Positions 25,592-34,220 of a stretch of 64,000 bases of DNA are shown here, in pieces. Each line of letters starts with the position of its first letter. Positions within the stretch are counted from its first letter, which is position 1. The stretch is from Bog-159 sp963756605 (GTDB taxonomy: Bacteria; Acidobacteriota; Terriglobia; Bryobacterales; Bryobacteraceae), in assembly GCA_963756605.1 (NCBI GenBank), contig CAVWOT010000019.1, forward strand, positions 1 to 64,000. The letters run 5' to 3'. A model generated the notes under the pieces. The model had not been told where the DNA came from, did no database searches, and worked only from the letters and a program-made list of their open reading frames with translations. The position numbers were made by a program, and so were the translations under genes.

Positions 25592-25755
25592 GAACTCACC
25601 AAATCGCGTGCTTACCAGCCGTGCGACGGTGCCTTGGTGGAAGGTAAGAATAGGGCCGTCATCCGCGAGCACATCGGGTACGGACACATCGCTCTTCAGC
25701 ACGCCCGCGTATTCAGGGGTCCTACCTCCGATACTTGAATCCGTACTTGAACGAC
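25592..25755 (+). pseudogene. Remnant of a DDE transposase (integrase-core type)
   Basis: Reads ELTKSRAYQPCDGALVEGKN, then AVIREHIGYGHIALQHA, a segment typical of the last catalytic part (the Glu of VEGKN) of IS481/IS3-like integrase-core transposases. After a frame change it ends YLRYLNPYLN, also typical. The rest of the gene and the IS ends are gone. Confidence 0.65.
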
Positions 25756-26268
25756 GCGATCTTGGCGTACTACATCCCTTTCCGTTGGCTTTCACCCTGA
25801 CGGTCGTAAACCCGCATGGCCGGCGACCGCATCGGGGATGGGCAGGTCACGTTCCGCCGCACGCTGGTTGCCGTGCCAGGCTGAGTCAATGAGTATTTAT
25901 TAAACGAGTTCCGTCGCATCGCTCTGCGATTGGGCTCGTTCCACAGGTCCGCGCATCCGATTTGTTGGTTTGGTGATCACTTCGCCTTGGTTGGTCTTGG
26001 TGTCCTACACAAATTTGCAGCCCAATGGACGGCAGCGAGCGCCCCCGCGGATCCTCAGATTTCAGGATCAATTCTTCGATTGGAAAATGCTGATGTCCGC
26101 CGCCAGAAGCAACTCTTACAAGCATGTGCCGCAAGCGTGCAACTTCTGCCCGCATGTGCCGGTCCGTCACACCGATTTGGGACGAAGTCGGTGATAATAA
26201 ACCCACTCGTTCCTGGAAGGTCACTTGCACTTCCCCGCTCCGTGCAGGTTCCACGGAGCGGCTTTCGA
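25756..26268. other. Stretch without a clear gene
   Basis: Apart from a hairpin at 26235-26261, no gene is supported. Open frames on both strands overlap, with compositions typical of chance GC-rich frames. Confidence 0.5.
26235..26261. repeat. Perfect 10-bp inverted repeat
   Basis: CCGCTCCGTG (26235-26244) pairs with CACGGAGCGG (26252-26261) around a 7-nt loop. It lies 7 nt before the possible TTG start of the small membrane protein. There is no T run, so it is not a standard terminator. It may be an mRNA leader hairpin or one of the dispersed palindromes. Confidence 0.6.
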
Positions 26269-26493
26269 TTGCCAGTCGCGAGAATTACCGGACAGGGCCT
26301 AAAGTCCATTGCGGTCCTGGTGGCTCTCCTTTGGACCTGCGTCATCGGCGAGCGGGTTATCCTCTGGCGCGCCAACGCTCGCGCCGCAGAGGCCGTCGCC
26401 GCCATGCGCGACCTCCGGGCCAAGATCCGCCGCATGCCTGCCGCAACGCCCCCGCGTCGCCCGCGTCGGAAGTTGCGGGCTGAACTAGGCTGA
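26269..26493 (+). CDS. Small membrane protein (hypothetical)
   Basis: A probable 74-residue protein starting at TTG 26269 (PVARITGQGLKS). One membrane helix (SIAVLVALLWTCVIGERVIL) is followed by an Ala/Arg-rich helix (RANARAAEAVAAMRDLRAKI) and a basic tail. The start is uncertain because no ATG fits. It is 52 nt upstream of lepB on the same strand. The helix plus positive tail looks real; the function is unknown. Confidence 0.45.
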   Translation: MPVARITGQGLKSIAVLVALLWTCVIGERVILWRANARAAEAVAAMRDLRAKIRRMPAATPPRRPRRKLRAELG

Positions 26494-26513
26494 TCCATCC
26501 CCGCGCTTCGTTT

Positions 26514-26519
26514 TATAAT
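26514..26519 (+). promoter_or_regulatory. Possible -10 box before lepB
   Basis: TATAAT lies 26 nt before the lepB ATG, in a small AT-rich patch. No clear -35 box is visible. Confidence 0.4.
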
Positions 26520-26545
26520 CAGATTACAAGGGACGATAACGCGGG

Positions 26546-27130
26546 ATGCCAGACAGCCAGCCCCCGGTTTTGGACAATTCCTTATCCGAGGAAACTCAGG
26601 CCAGCCGCACTGGCGGTTTCAGCCCGATCACCTGGATACGCGATCTGGCCTTATCCGTTTTGATCGCCATCGTCCTGATCGTTTTCATCTATCAACCAGT
26701 GAAAGTGGAGGGCACCAGCATGATGCCGGGCCTGCAGGATCAGGAACGGATCTTTATCAACAAATTCACTTACCGCTTCGGCATCGGCCGCATCGAGCGC
26801 GGCGACACGGTGGTTTTCTGGTTCCCCATGGATATTTCGAAGTCGTATATCAAGCGCGTGATTGGGCTGCCCGGCGATGTCGTAGAAATCAATCGCGGCG
26901 TGGTCATGGTGAACGGCAAGCCTTTGTCCGAGAATTACGTGCCGGAGAAATATCGCGATTATCAATCGCGTCCGCGGGAGCGCATCGGGCCGGATCAGTA
27001 TTTCGTCCTCGGAGATCATCGCAGTTCGTCGAACGACAGCCGTGCGTGGGGCACCGTGCCGCGCCAGAATATTTATGGCAAAGCCGTGTTTGTTTACTGG
27101 CCGCTGGATCAGATGGGACGAGTCCGCTGA
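26546..27130 (+). CDS. lepB: Signal peptidase I
   Basis: 194 residues. After a short cytoplasmic tail a single membrane helix (LALSVLIAIVLIVFIYQPV, ~30-50) anchors the enzyme. The catalytic Ser is in VEGTSMMP (~59) and the general-base Lys in SYIKRVIGLPGD (~106). The conserved box GDHRSSSNDSR is also present. It removes signal peptides from secreted proteins at the outer face of the inner membrane. All catalytic motifs are intact, and the length is typical of short Gram-negative and Gram-positive forms. Confidence 0.96.
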   Translation: MPDSQPPVLDNSLSEETQASRTGGFSPITWIRDLALSVLIAIVLIVFIYQPVKVEGTSMMPGLQDQERIFINKFTYRFGIGRIERGDTVVFWFPMDISKSYIKRVIGLPGDVVEINRGVVMVNGKPLSENYVPEKYRDYQSRPRERIGPDQYFVLGDHRSSSNDSRAWGTVPRQNIYGKAVFVYWPLDQMGRVR

Positions 27131-27538
27131 ACTGTCTTTGCCGCCCGCCGATGACCTCAAATGCACCGCACCGCGGCCGGCATCAAGACCCGGCTGCCCG
27201 CGAGAGTATTCGTAGCCACGCCGGACGTGGCCTGACGTGAAGAACCCTGCCTATCGCGCCCCATCCAGTACGTGGCGCAAACGTGCGCGGTGTGCGAGGG
27301 TCCACCTTATGGCCAAGCAGAGGCGAAAGCCCGCGTTCCAGGGCGGCCATGCGAAAATAACCAAGGTGCTCACCCACTGGAGAAGCGGCTGTCGGTACGG
27401 AACCAAACAGCGCCGCTGTCGAATACCATTCCTTTAACAGAGTGCGCCAACTCCACCCGGTTGACCTTTATCTGGCCCGCTGTCACCTTCGCATCATCAC
27501 CCTCATCCTAAACAATCGCCGATTCACCGCGCGGCCGC
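27131..27538. other. About 400 bp between lepB and the permease gene
   Basis: No convincing gene or RNA structure is seen. The flanking genes converge here, but I cannot point to a clear terminator. Confidence 0.5.
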
Positions 27539-29047
27539 TCAAACGGAAGCTTCAGGCTGCGCCAAAGTGCTACGCTTCCGTCCGAATGGAAAGTAGATGG
27601 CAAATCCGATGAACAGCCAGAGGAAAAAACGAATCCAGGTGCGCAGCGGCAGGCCCATCATCAGCACCACGCAACAGGCAATCGAGATGAGCGGAAACAG
27701 CGGAACCATGGGCACCCGGAAGGAGCGCGGTCGGTCAGGCTGCTTTTTTCGCAGCACGATCACCCCCGCCGAAACCAGCGCAAACGCAAACAAGGTGCCG
27801 ATGTTCGAAAGCTCCGCGAACGTGTCGATGTCCCAGATCCCTGCGGGGATGCCGACCAGAAAACCGGCAATCCACGTGGATATATACGGCGTCTGGTACC
27901 GCGGATGCACGGCCGAAAAAAAAGACGGCAGCAGCCGGTCGCGCGACATGGCGAACCAGATGCGCGCCTGGCCATATTGGTAGACCAGCAGCGAAGACAT
28001 CATTCCCGCCAGCGCGCCCGCCGTCACCACCACTCGCAGCCGGTTGAAGCCCAGCGCTTTCAAGGCATCCGCTACCGGCGAAGCCGAGGTCAGCGTCGAA
28101 TACTTGGCGATGCCCGTGAGCACCAGCGATACCGAACCATACAGAATCGTGCAGACGATCAGGGTGGTGATGATACCGAACGGCAGGTCCTTTTGTGGGT
28201 TGCGGCACTCCTCGGCCGCGGTCGAAACCGAGTCGAATCCGATATAAGTAAAGAACACGATCGACGCGCCCGTAAGAATTCCCGGAAAGCCGTGGGGTGC
28301 GAATGGATGCCAGTTGGCGCTGTTGATGGCCCGGGCTGAGCCCAGGCAAAAGAGCAGAATCGCGCCGATCTTGATCAGCACCATGGTGGTGTTCGCCTCT
28401 GCGCTTTCCCTGACGCCGCGCACCAGCACCACCGTCACCAGCAAAGTGATGAGCAGCGCCGGAATATTAAAGATGCCCGCCGGCCCGCCCGGCGCGGGTA
28501 TGGGCGGATATGCTAATGCCTGCGGTAAATGCGCCCCGAACAGGTTGTCGCACAGATCTTGTATATACGCCGAAAAACCGACCGCCACCGACATATTAGA
28601 GACGGCGTATTCCAGGATGAGATCCCAGCCAATGATCCAGGCTACAATCTCGCCGAGTATGGCGTAAGCATAGGTGTAGGCGCTGCCGGCGATGGGAATC
28701 ATCGACGACAGCTCCGCATAACACAGGCCGGCGAACAGGCAGGCAATCGCCACCAGGGCGAAGGAAACGGTGATCGCCGGACCTGCGCCGGGCCTGCCTA
28801 ATTGGGACGCGGCGTGCGCACCATTGAGCACCAGGTCGATCACCGTGGCCTCCAGGATCGACTTGGTGGGGATGACGGTGCCCGCCGCCGCTGTCCCGGT
28901 GAGCGTGAAGATGCCGGAGCCGATGACCGCACCGACGCCGAACGCCGTCAGGCTCCAGGGGCCCAGCGTCCGGCGCAGCCGCTTTGCCGGCTCCTGGGAA
29001 GCTTCAATCAGAGCGTCGATGCTCTTGGTACGGAATAGTTGGCTCAA
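27539..29047 (-). CDS. APC-family amino acid permease
   Basis: 502 residues with about 12-13 hydrophobic helices. The N-terminal motif GPWSLTAFGVGAVIGSGIFT is the substrate-binding first helix of APC transporters of the cationic amino acid (CAT/YfnA) type. FFTYIGFDSVSTAAEE is the conserved helix-6 region, and the family loop with NPQKDLPFGI follows. It probably imports amino acids by proton symport; the exact substrate is not readable. The start is MSQLFRTKSIDALIE. Downstream on the same strand is non-coding. Confidence 0.93.
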   Translation of the reverse strand: MSQLFRTKSIDALIEASQEPAKRLRRTLGPWSLTAFGVGAVIGSGIFTLTGTAAAGTVIPTKSILEATVIDLVLNGAHAASQLGRPGAGPAITVSFALVAIACLFAGLCYAELSSMIPIAGSAYTYAYAILGEIVAWIIGWDLILEYAVSNMSVAVGFSAYIQDLCDNLFGAHLPQALAYPPIPAPGGPAGIFNIPALLITLLVTVVLVRGVRESAEANTTMVLIKIGAILLFCLGSARAINSANWHPFAPHGFPGILTGASIVFFTYIGFDSVSTAAEECRNPQKDLPFGIITTLIVCTILYGSVSLVLTGIAKYSTLTSASPVADALKALGFNRLRVVVTAGALAGMMSSLLVYQYGQARIWFAMSRDRLLPSFFSAVHPRYQTPYISTWIAGFLVGIPAGIWDIDTFAELSNIGTLFAFALVSAGVIVLRKKQPDRPRSFRVPMVPLFPLISIACCVVLMMGLPLRTWIRFFLWLFIGFAIYFPFGRKRSTLAQPEASV

Positions 29048-29054
29048 CGGCCTG

Positions 29055-29117
29055 TCCTGACTCCTGACTTCTAACTTCCGCCTTCTGACTCCTGTCTCCT
29101 GACTCCTGTCTCCTGTC
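29055..29117. repeat. 7-bp tandem repeat, nine units
   Basis: Nine 7-bp units in a row: TCCTGAC, TCCTGAC, TTCTAAC, TTCCGCC, TTCTGAC, TCCTGTC, TCCTGAC, TCCTGTC, TCCTGTC. The array ends exactly at the stop codon of the small basic gene and lies before the permease start. Confidence 0.85.
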
Positions 29118-29276
29118 TTACCGTTTCCGCTGGCCCTGCACCATCTTCTTTACTTTCTTCTTCATCGACCCGCGCGCCACACCCGCTGCGCGCTTGGCCT
29201 TGGGAGCCGCTTTCTTCCGCGCCGCTCTCTTCAATTTCTTCCGTTCCATTCTATCGGTAATTGCTGTAGTGTCCAT
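29118..29276 (-). CDS. 52-residue Lys/Arg-rich protein next to pcrA
   Basis: An ATG at 29276, two nt after the pcrA stop (TAA-GC-ATG), opens a frame of 52 codons ending in TAA at 29118. The product begins MDTTAITDRMERKKLKRAAR and ends GSMKKKVKKMVQGQRKR. It has over 20 Lys/Arg and several Ala-Lys repeats like a histone H1 tail. The tight spacing argues for translation with pcrA. A DNA- or RNA-binding role is inferred. The composition may also reflect a ribosome- or nucleoid-associated peptide. Confidence 0.7.
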   Translation of the reverse strand: MDTTAITDRMERKKLKRAARKKAAPKAKRAAGVARGSMKKKVKKMVQGQRKR

Positions 29277-29278
29277 GC

Positions 29279-31618
29279 TTAACCTCTCTTCAGCCCCGCG
29301 TATTTTTCCACCAGCTTCTTCAGCCCATAGCGCGGAAAGCTGACTGTAATCTTGGCATCTTCTCCGTCGCCCTCACGCCGCACCACCGTTCCCGTGCCAT
29401 ACTTCGGATGCTCCACCGTCATACCAGTGCGTGCCGACCTGCGCGGCGCCGCCGGCGGGGGCGCCTTCACCGGAGCAGCGGGCGGCCGTGCTTGCGGAAT
29501 GCCCGGGGGACTGCCGGCGTTCGGCGGCTTCTGCACCGGAAACGGCACGCCCCGCTCGGCAAAGAACTGCGAGATATTCTCCAGAGAATTATAAGTCTTC
29601 CCAGTGAAAGTATTGCGCTCTGCGCTCTGCCGCACCTGGTATCGTTCGCTATGCAGATCCACTTGCGGTATGCGATCGTCGTCGCCCAGGTTCACCATCA
29701 AATCCTCGGGCGCCTCACTCAGAAAGCGCGAGGGTACGGTGCGCTCTTGCTCGCCGCCGCCAAACCGGCGGCGGTACTTGGCCCAGGTCAGGTAGAGCCG
29801 TTTTTCCGCGCGCGTCATGCCCACGTAGCACAAGCGGCGTTCTTCTTCGAGCGCCGCCACCGAATCCATGGACCGTTGATGCGGGAACAGGCCTTCTTCC
29901 ATGCCCGCCAAAAACACGATCGGGAATTCCAGGCCCTTGGCATTGTGCAGAGTCAGCAGGCTCACTTGCGCCTGCTCGTCCACCGCGTCGGCGTCGGCCA
30001 CTAGCGCCGCATGATCCAGAAAATCGCCCAGAGTCTCGCCGCGCTCGGCTGATTCCGCGGCCGCATTCACCAGTTCGCGCAGATTATCCAGGCGGCCTTC
30101 GGATTCGGGAGTGCCTTCCTGTTCGAGCATTTTGCCGTAGCCGGTGCGGTCCAGCATGAACCGTATGGCGTCCGGCAGCGGTTCGCTTATTGCTCGCAGC
30201 GACAGCTCTTGCACCATGGTGCGGAACGCCACCAGCGCCGATTGCGCGCGCGCCGGGAACAACTGCTGGTCGATCATGCGCGACACGGCGTCCCAAACGC
30301 TCAGGCCATGTTCGCGCGCGAACGCGTCCACCTGCTCTATCGTGGTGCGGCCGATGCCGCGCGCCGGTGTGTTGATCACGCGCAGCAGGCTCACCGAATC
30401 CTGATTCGACATCGCCAGCTTCAGATAGGCGACGGCATCTTTGATTTCGGCGCGCTGATAAAAACTGAATCCGCCCACCACCAGGTACTGCCGGCCGTGC
30501 CGCCGCAGCGCTTCTTCGATTTGCCGCGATTGCGAGTTGGTCCGGTACAAAACGGCCACGCGCGCTTTGGGGCTCTCCGCCAGCAGCCGCTCAATTGTCT
30601 TGGCAATGAACATGCCCTCGTTTTCCGCGTCCCAGCCGCCGTACACGCCCAACATCTCGCCGCGATCCGCCTCGGTCCACAGAGTCTTGCCTTTGCGCGC
30701 CTTGTTCTTCGCCACTACCGCGCCCGCGGCTGCCAGGATGGTCTTCGTCGAGCGGTAATTTTGTTCCAGCCGGATCACCCGCGCCCGCGGAAAATCGCGC
30801 TCGAAATCCAGAATGTTCTGGATGTCCGCGCCGCGCCAGCTATATATGGATTGGTCTTCATCGCCCACCACGCAGACGTTTCCGTGCGTCTGGGAGAGCA
30901 GCCGCATCAGCTCGTACTGGCTGCGGTTGGTGTCCTGGTATTCATCGATCATGATGTAGCTCAACCGGCGGTTGTACAGCCCGCGAGTGGCTTCATCGTG
31001 ATGCAGCAGGCGCACGGTTTCGAGCAGCAGATCGTCGAAATCTAGGGCGTTGGCCGTGAGCAGTGCCTTCTCGTACTCGTCCCAGATCACGGCCAGCTTG
31101 CTCGCCGTCGGATCGTTCGCTTTGCGATAAAAATCCTGCGGGGTCTCTTTCAGATTTTTGGCATGGCTGATGCGCGATAACGCCGCGCGGTATTGCATGA
31201 ACTTCTCATCCAGGCCCAGATGGCGAAAGGCGGCTTTGATGAGCGCCAGCTGGTCTTCATCGTCGTAGATACTGAAGCGGCGCGTGAAGCCTGGACGAAG
31301 GTGCGCCAGCGGCTCGCCATCCCGCCGCAGCAGCCGCACGCAGAAGGAATGAAAGGTGGAGAGGTTCGGCGCGGAATTGAGTTCTACTCCGCTCAGCAGC
31401 GCCGCCACCCGCGCGCGCATCTCTTGCGCCGCCTTGTTCGTGAAGGTGACCGCCAAAATGGCGGACGGAGGCACCTGCCGCTCCGTGATGATGTACGCGA
31501 TGCGGTGAGTGATAACCCGGGTTTTGCCGCTGCCCGCGCCGGCCAGAATCAGCAGGGGCCCTTCGGTGCAGGCGACGGCTTCACGTTGTTGAGGGTTCAG
31601 ACCCTTGAGAAAGTCCAT
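29279..31618 (-). CDS. pcrA: ATP-dependent DNA helicase PcrA/UvrD
   Basis: 779 residues, a superfamily 1A helicase. Motif I is LAGAGSGKTRVITHRIA near residue 27, II is MIDEYQDTNRSQYEL, III is DQSIYSWRGADI, IV is LEQNYRSTK, V is LTLHNAKGLEFP, and VI is VGMTRAEKRLYL. A C-terminal PcrA-type region (MTVEHPKYGTGTVV, VEKYAGL) is present. It unwinds DNA in nucleotide-excision and mismatch repair and removes RecA or stalled RNA polymerase. It is intact and followed at 2 nt by the small basic gene. Confidence 0.97.
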   Translation of the reverse strand: MDFLKGLNPQQREAVACTEGPLLILAGAGSGKTRVITHRIAYIITERQVPPSAILAVTFTNKAAQEMRARVAALLSGVELNSAPNLSTFHSFCVRLLRRDGEPLAHLRPGFTRRFSIYDDEDQLALIKAAFRHLGLDEKFMQYRAALSRISHAKNLKETPQDFYRKANDPTASKLAVIWDEYEKALLTANALDFDDLLLETVRLLHHDEATRGLYNRRLSYIMIDEYQDTNRSQYELMRLLSQTHGNVCVVGDEDQSIYSWRGADIQNILDFERDFPRARVIRLEQNYRSTKTILAAAGAVVAKNKARKGKTLWTEADRGEMLGVYGGWDAENEGMFIAKTIERLLAESPKARVAVLYRTNSQSRQIEEALRRHGRQYLVVGGFSFYQRAEIKDAVAYLKLAMSNQDSVSLLRVINTPARGIGRTTIEQVDAFAREHGLSVWDAVSRMIDQQLFPARAQSALVAFRTMVQELSLRAISEPLPDAIRFMLDRTGYGKMLEQEGTPESEGRLDNLRELVNAAAESAERGETLGDFLDHAALVADADAVDEQAQVSLLTLHNAKGLEFPIVFLAGMEEGLFPHQRSMDSVAALEEERRLCYVGMTRAEKRLYLTWAKYRRRFGGGEQERTVPSRFLSEAPEDLMVNLGDDDRIPQVDLHSERYQVRQSAERNTFTGKTYNSLENISQFFAERGVPFPVQKPPNAGSPPGIPQARPPAAPVKAPPPAAPRRSARTGMTVEHPKYGTGTVVRREGDGEDAKITVSFPRYGLKKLVEKYAGLKRG

Positions 31619-31659
31619 GTCAGGGAGGACTCTACGAATTCTACCATGGTGGCGCTGTG

Positions 31660-31679
31660 AGGCGGGCTCGACTCCGCCT
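31660..31679. repeat. Short palindrome AGGCGG/CCGCCT
   Basis: AGGCGG (31660-31665) pairs with CCGCCT (31674-31679) around GCTCGACT. It lies upstream of the pcrA start. It resembles the dispersed palindrome family but is the least perfect member. Confidence 0.45.
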
Positions 31680-31812
31680 GGGATCTTCGCTCACAGAAAA
31701 TCGGATTTTTTTCTTAGATAAATTCTGGGCATAATGCGCATGTTTTTACGCATATTCAGGTAAAGAGCGCCCAATCGGGGCGCCCTTTCAAACACGAGGA
31801 AGGAGAAAGACC

Positions 31813-32724
31813 ATGAATTACAACAGAAAGCAGCATAGATCCGTCGGGGCGCGGGTCCGCGCGGGCCTCGCAGCGTTCGCTCTTATGGCGGCCGTAGCGC
31901 ACGCGTATGGGCAGACTTCTGATTATCGGTTTAAGGAGATCGATTATCCGGGCTCGTTGGGTACCTACGCTTATGGCATCAACGACAAGGGTGAGGTCGT
32001 AGGGTGGTACACCGGCGCCGGATGTACTCAAAGCGCGTGCGCGTTCACTTATCTGAAGGGTACATACACGAGCTTTGAATGTGTCCTGGAAAATGCAACC
32101 CAGCCGTTCGATGTGAATAATAAGGGTGAGGTCGTGGGATCATACTCGTATTACAACAACGGCGTTGCAGGATTTATCTGGGAGGGAAACAACTCCTGCA
32201 CAACGGTTCCTGCCCCATCGGCCAGCAGCCTCGTCGAAGCCACCGGCGTAAATGATCAGGGTGTTGTTGTTGGTTATTACCAGCCTCCATCCGGCGAAAT
32301 CGAGGGATTCAGATATGCCGACGGTAAATCCGCGACGATTGCTTGCCCGAACGCCGCCGATACGGAGGTTTGGGGAATCGGAAATGATGGGGTAATCGTT
32401 GGAGCGTACGGGAGTGCGATTATTGGTCCCTGGACGGCGTTTACTTACGAGAAGGGTGTATGCACGAATGTCGAGTGCCCCTCTTTGGACGTTACCTCTA
32501 TGAAAGCAATCTCCATAAACAAGAGCGGCCAAATCTCGGGATGGTATCAGGATTCAAGCGGAGTCAATCACGGTTTCGTAAAGACGGGAAGCGCCTGCAC
32601 CCAGGTCGACGAGCCGGGCGCAACCGGGACGATACTCCTGCACATGAATGACGAAGGGAGTGTGGCTGGATTTTACGCGAACTCGGGCGACATTTTTGGA
32701 ACCGTGGCCATCCCGCAGCAATAG
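31813..32724 (+). CDS. Secreted HAF-repeat protein
   Basis: 303 residues with a signal peptide (LAAFALMAAVAHAYGQ, cut near AYG). The mature part contains about six repeats around the motif INDKGEVVGWY, for example VNNKGEVVGSY, VNDQGVVVGYY, GNDGVIVGAY, INKSGQISGWY and MNDEGSVAGFY. This is the extracellular HAF repeat pattern, a beta-propeller-like fold. Regular Cys pairs suggest disulfides. A strong GGAAGGAG ribosome site precedes the ATG. It stands alone. The function is unknown; I expect a surface or secreted role. Confidence 0.85.
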   Translation: MNYNRKQHRSVGARVRAGLAAFALMAAVAHAYGQTSDYRFKEIDYPGSLGTYAYGINDKGEVVGWYTGAGCTQSACAFTYLKGTYTSFECVLENATQPFDVNNKGEVVGSYSYYNNGVAGFIWEGNNSCTTVPAPSASSLVEATGVNDQGVVVGYYQPPSGEIEGFRYADGKSATIACPNAADTEVWGIGNDGVIVGAYGSAIIGPWTAFTYEKGVCTNVECPSLDVTSMKAISINKSGQISGWYQDSSGVNHGFVKTGSACTQVDEPGATGTILLHMNDEGSVAGFYANSGDIFGTVAIPQQ

Positions 32725-32807
32725 CCTGATTCAAAAAGTGCCTTGATGAACACGCGCACAGGGGGCGCCCCACGCGCCTGTGTCTGCGGGAGTGCCCCTT
32801 TGCGCTT

Positions 32808-33122
32808 CTAATTCAGCACAAGCTTCATGTTCGTGCCGCCGACCTGGATCTCGGACACCTTGTTCTTCCCATCGGCCATGTCGTAGCGAACCGTGGTGGT
32901 TTTGTACTTGGATTCTCCGGTCTCTACCTTGACGCCCACCTCGGTCGTCTGGCGGCCGTGCTTGATCACAATCTTCTGGTCCTGCACTTCGACCTTATAA
33001 TCGCCTGCCTGCAGTTGCGTGCCGCCGATCGTAGCCGGCACCAGGAACGTTACGGTGTATGACTTTACGCTGGCAAAGGCCAGTCCAGCAAACAGACACA
33101 CGCTCAAAATCGCTTTCTTCAT
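32808..33122 (-). CDS. Small secreted beta-rich protein (hypothetical)
   Basis: 104 residues from the ATG at 33122 (MKKAILSVCLFAGLAFAS), which is a signal peptide. An upstream in-frame Met is 8 codons earlier but lacks the basic-hydrophobic start. The mature part is predicted as beta strands (YTVTFLVPATIGGTQLQAGD, VEVQDQKIVIKHGRQTTEVG). I recall similar small exported proteins from Acidobacteria. No enzyme motif is visible. Confidence 0.75.
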   Translation of the reverse strand: MKKAILSVCLFAGLAFASVKSYTVTFLVPATIGGTQLQAGDYKVEVQDQKIVIKHGRQTTEVGVKVETGESKYKTTTVRYDMADGKNKVSEIQVGGTNMKLVLN

Positions 33123-33182
33123 CGTGGAAGTTTCTCCTATCCACACGACGAATAAAAACGGAAAATGTTGTGCGGCGGCGTA

Positions 33183-34112
33183 TCAGCAGTTTGTAAGGAA
33201 TTCGCGCACTCGCGCCGCTGCCGCACTCTGAATATGCGCCTCGTCCCCGAAGCCTTTCAGCCATTCTATTTCCGGCTCCTTGCGGAACCAGGTCATCTGC
33301 CGCTTGGCGTAATTCCGGGTGTTACGCTGCGCATAGAAAAGCGCCTCCTTGGCGTTCAATTGGCCGCGTAACATCTCGACTGCCTGGCGATAGCCGTGCG
33401 ATTCGAACGGCTTCGCTTCCAAGGAAAATCCCCGATCGCGGATTTGGGCGACTTCCTCGGCGAGGCCCGATTCGAACATGCCGCGCGTGCGTTCGTCCAA
33501 ACGGCGATACAACTCGTCGCGATCCGGCGCCAGGCCTATCTTCAAGGTGCGAAACCCCACCAGCCGATCGCGCCCCTCGCGAAACATCTCGGTTACCGGC
33601 CGGCGCGCGATCAGGCATACCTCCAGTGCGCGCATAACCTTAGGCACGTCGTTGGGGTGAATCCGCCGCGCCGCCTCCGCATCGAAGCGGCCCAGCAGGC
33701 GATGCAAAGACCCGGGCTTCCGGCGCTCCCGCGCAGCCAGCCGCTCGCGCACCGCGGCATCGCGGGCCGGACCTCGGAACAGCCCCTCGAATAGCGCCCG
33801 CAAATAGAAACCCGTGCCGCCGGCCACTACGGGCAACCTGCCGCGCCTCGAAATCTCGACCAGCGCCGCGCGCGCCAAACGGGCGTATTCGCCCGCCGTG
33901 AAAATCTGGTCCGGGTCCAGAATATCGATCAGATGGTGCGGAATGCCACGCATCTCCTCCGTGGCCAACTTGGCGGTGCCGATGTCGAAATGCCGGTAAA
34001 TCTGTAAGGAATCGCAGTTCACCACTTCCCCGCCAAATTCCCCGGCAACGCGCAGAGCCAATTCGCTTTTCCCGGATCCGGTGGGACCGGCAATCGCCAC
34101 AACAGGTTTCAA
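33183..34112 (-). CDS. miaA: tRNA dimethylallyltransferase
   Basis: About 309 residues, near the usual 300-316. MiaA adds the isopentenyl group to A37 of tRNAs reading UNN codons. Walker A-like GPTGSGKSELAL is at residue ~8, the NCDSLQIYRHFDIGT motif binds the substrate, and GGTGFYLRALFEGL and NTRNYAKRQMTWFRKE are diagnostic. I start it at TTG 34112, preceded by GGAGGGG at good spacing; ATG 34151 and GTG 34214 in frame give extensions unlike the family. Confidence 0.93.
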   Translation of the reverse strand: MKPVVAIAGPTGSGKSELALRVAGEFGGEVVNCDSLQIYRHFDIGTAKLATEEMRGIPHHLIDILDPDQIFTAGEYARLARAALVEISRRGRLPVVAGGTGFYLRALFEGLFRGPARDAAVRERLAARERRKPGSLHRLLGRFDAEAARRIHPNDVPKVMRALEVCLIARRPVTEMFREGRDRLVGFRTLKIGLAPDRDELYRRLDERTRGMFESGLAEEVAQIRDRGFSLEAKPFESHGYRQAVEMLRGQLNAKEALFYAQRNTRNYAKRQMTWFRKEPEIEWLKGFGDEAHIQSAAAARVREFLTNC

Positions 34113-34220
34113 AAGAACCCCTCCGATTGGTAACACATCTCGTCCAGCCATCGCCGTTATACAATGAAAGGGAACGATTCGACCCTCCCAGGCATCTAGG
34201 TCGAAAGGAACCACATCACG

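Noticed and set aside
25233..25892. A 219-codon frame spanning the tRNA-Arg gene
   Set aside because: It reads through the tRNA on the opposite strand and through a transposase remnant in another frame.
29055..29117. CRISPR-like array
   Set aside because: Units are 7 bp and directly adjacent with no spacers; it is a tandem repeat. No cas genes are in the window.
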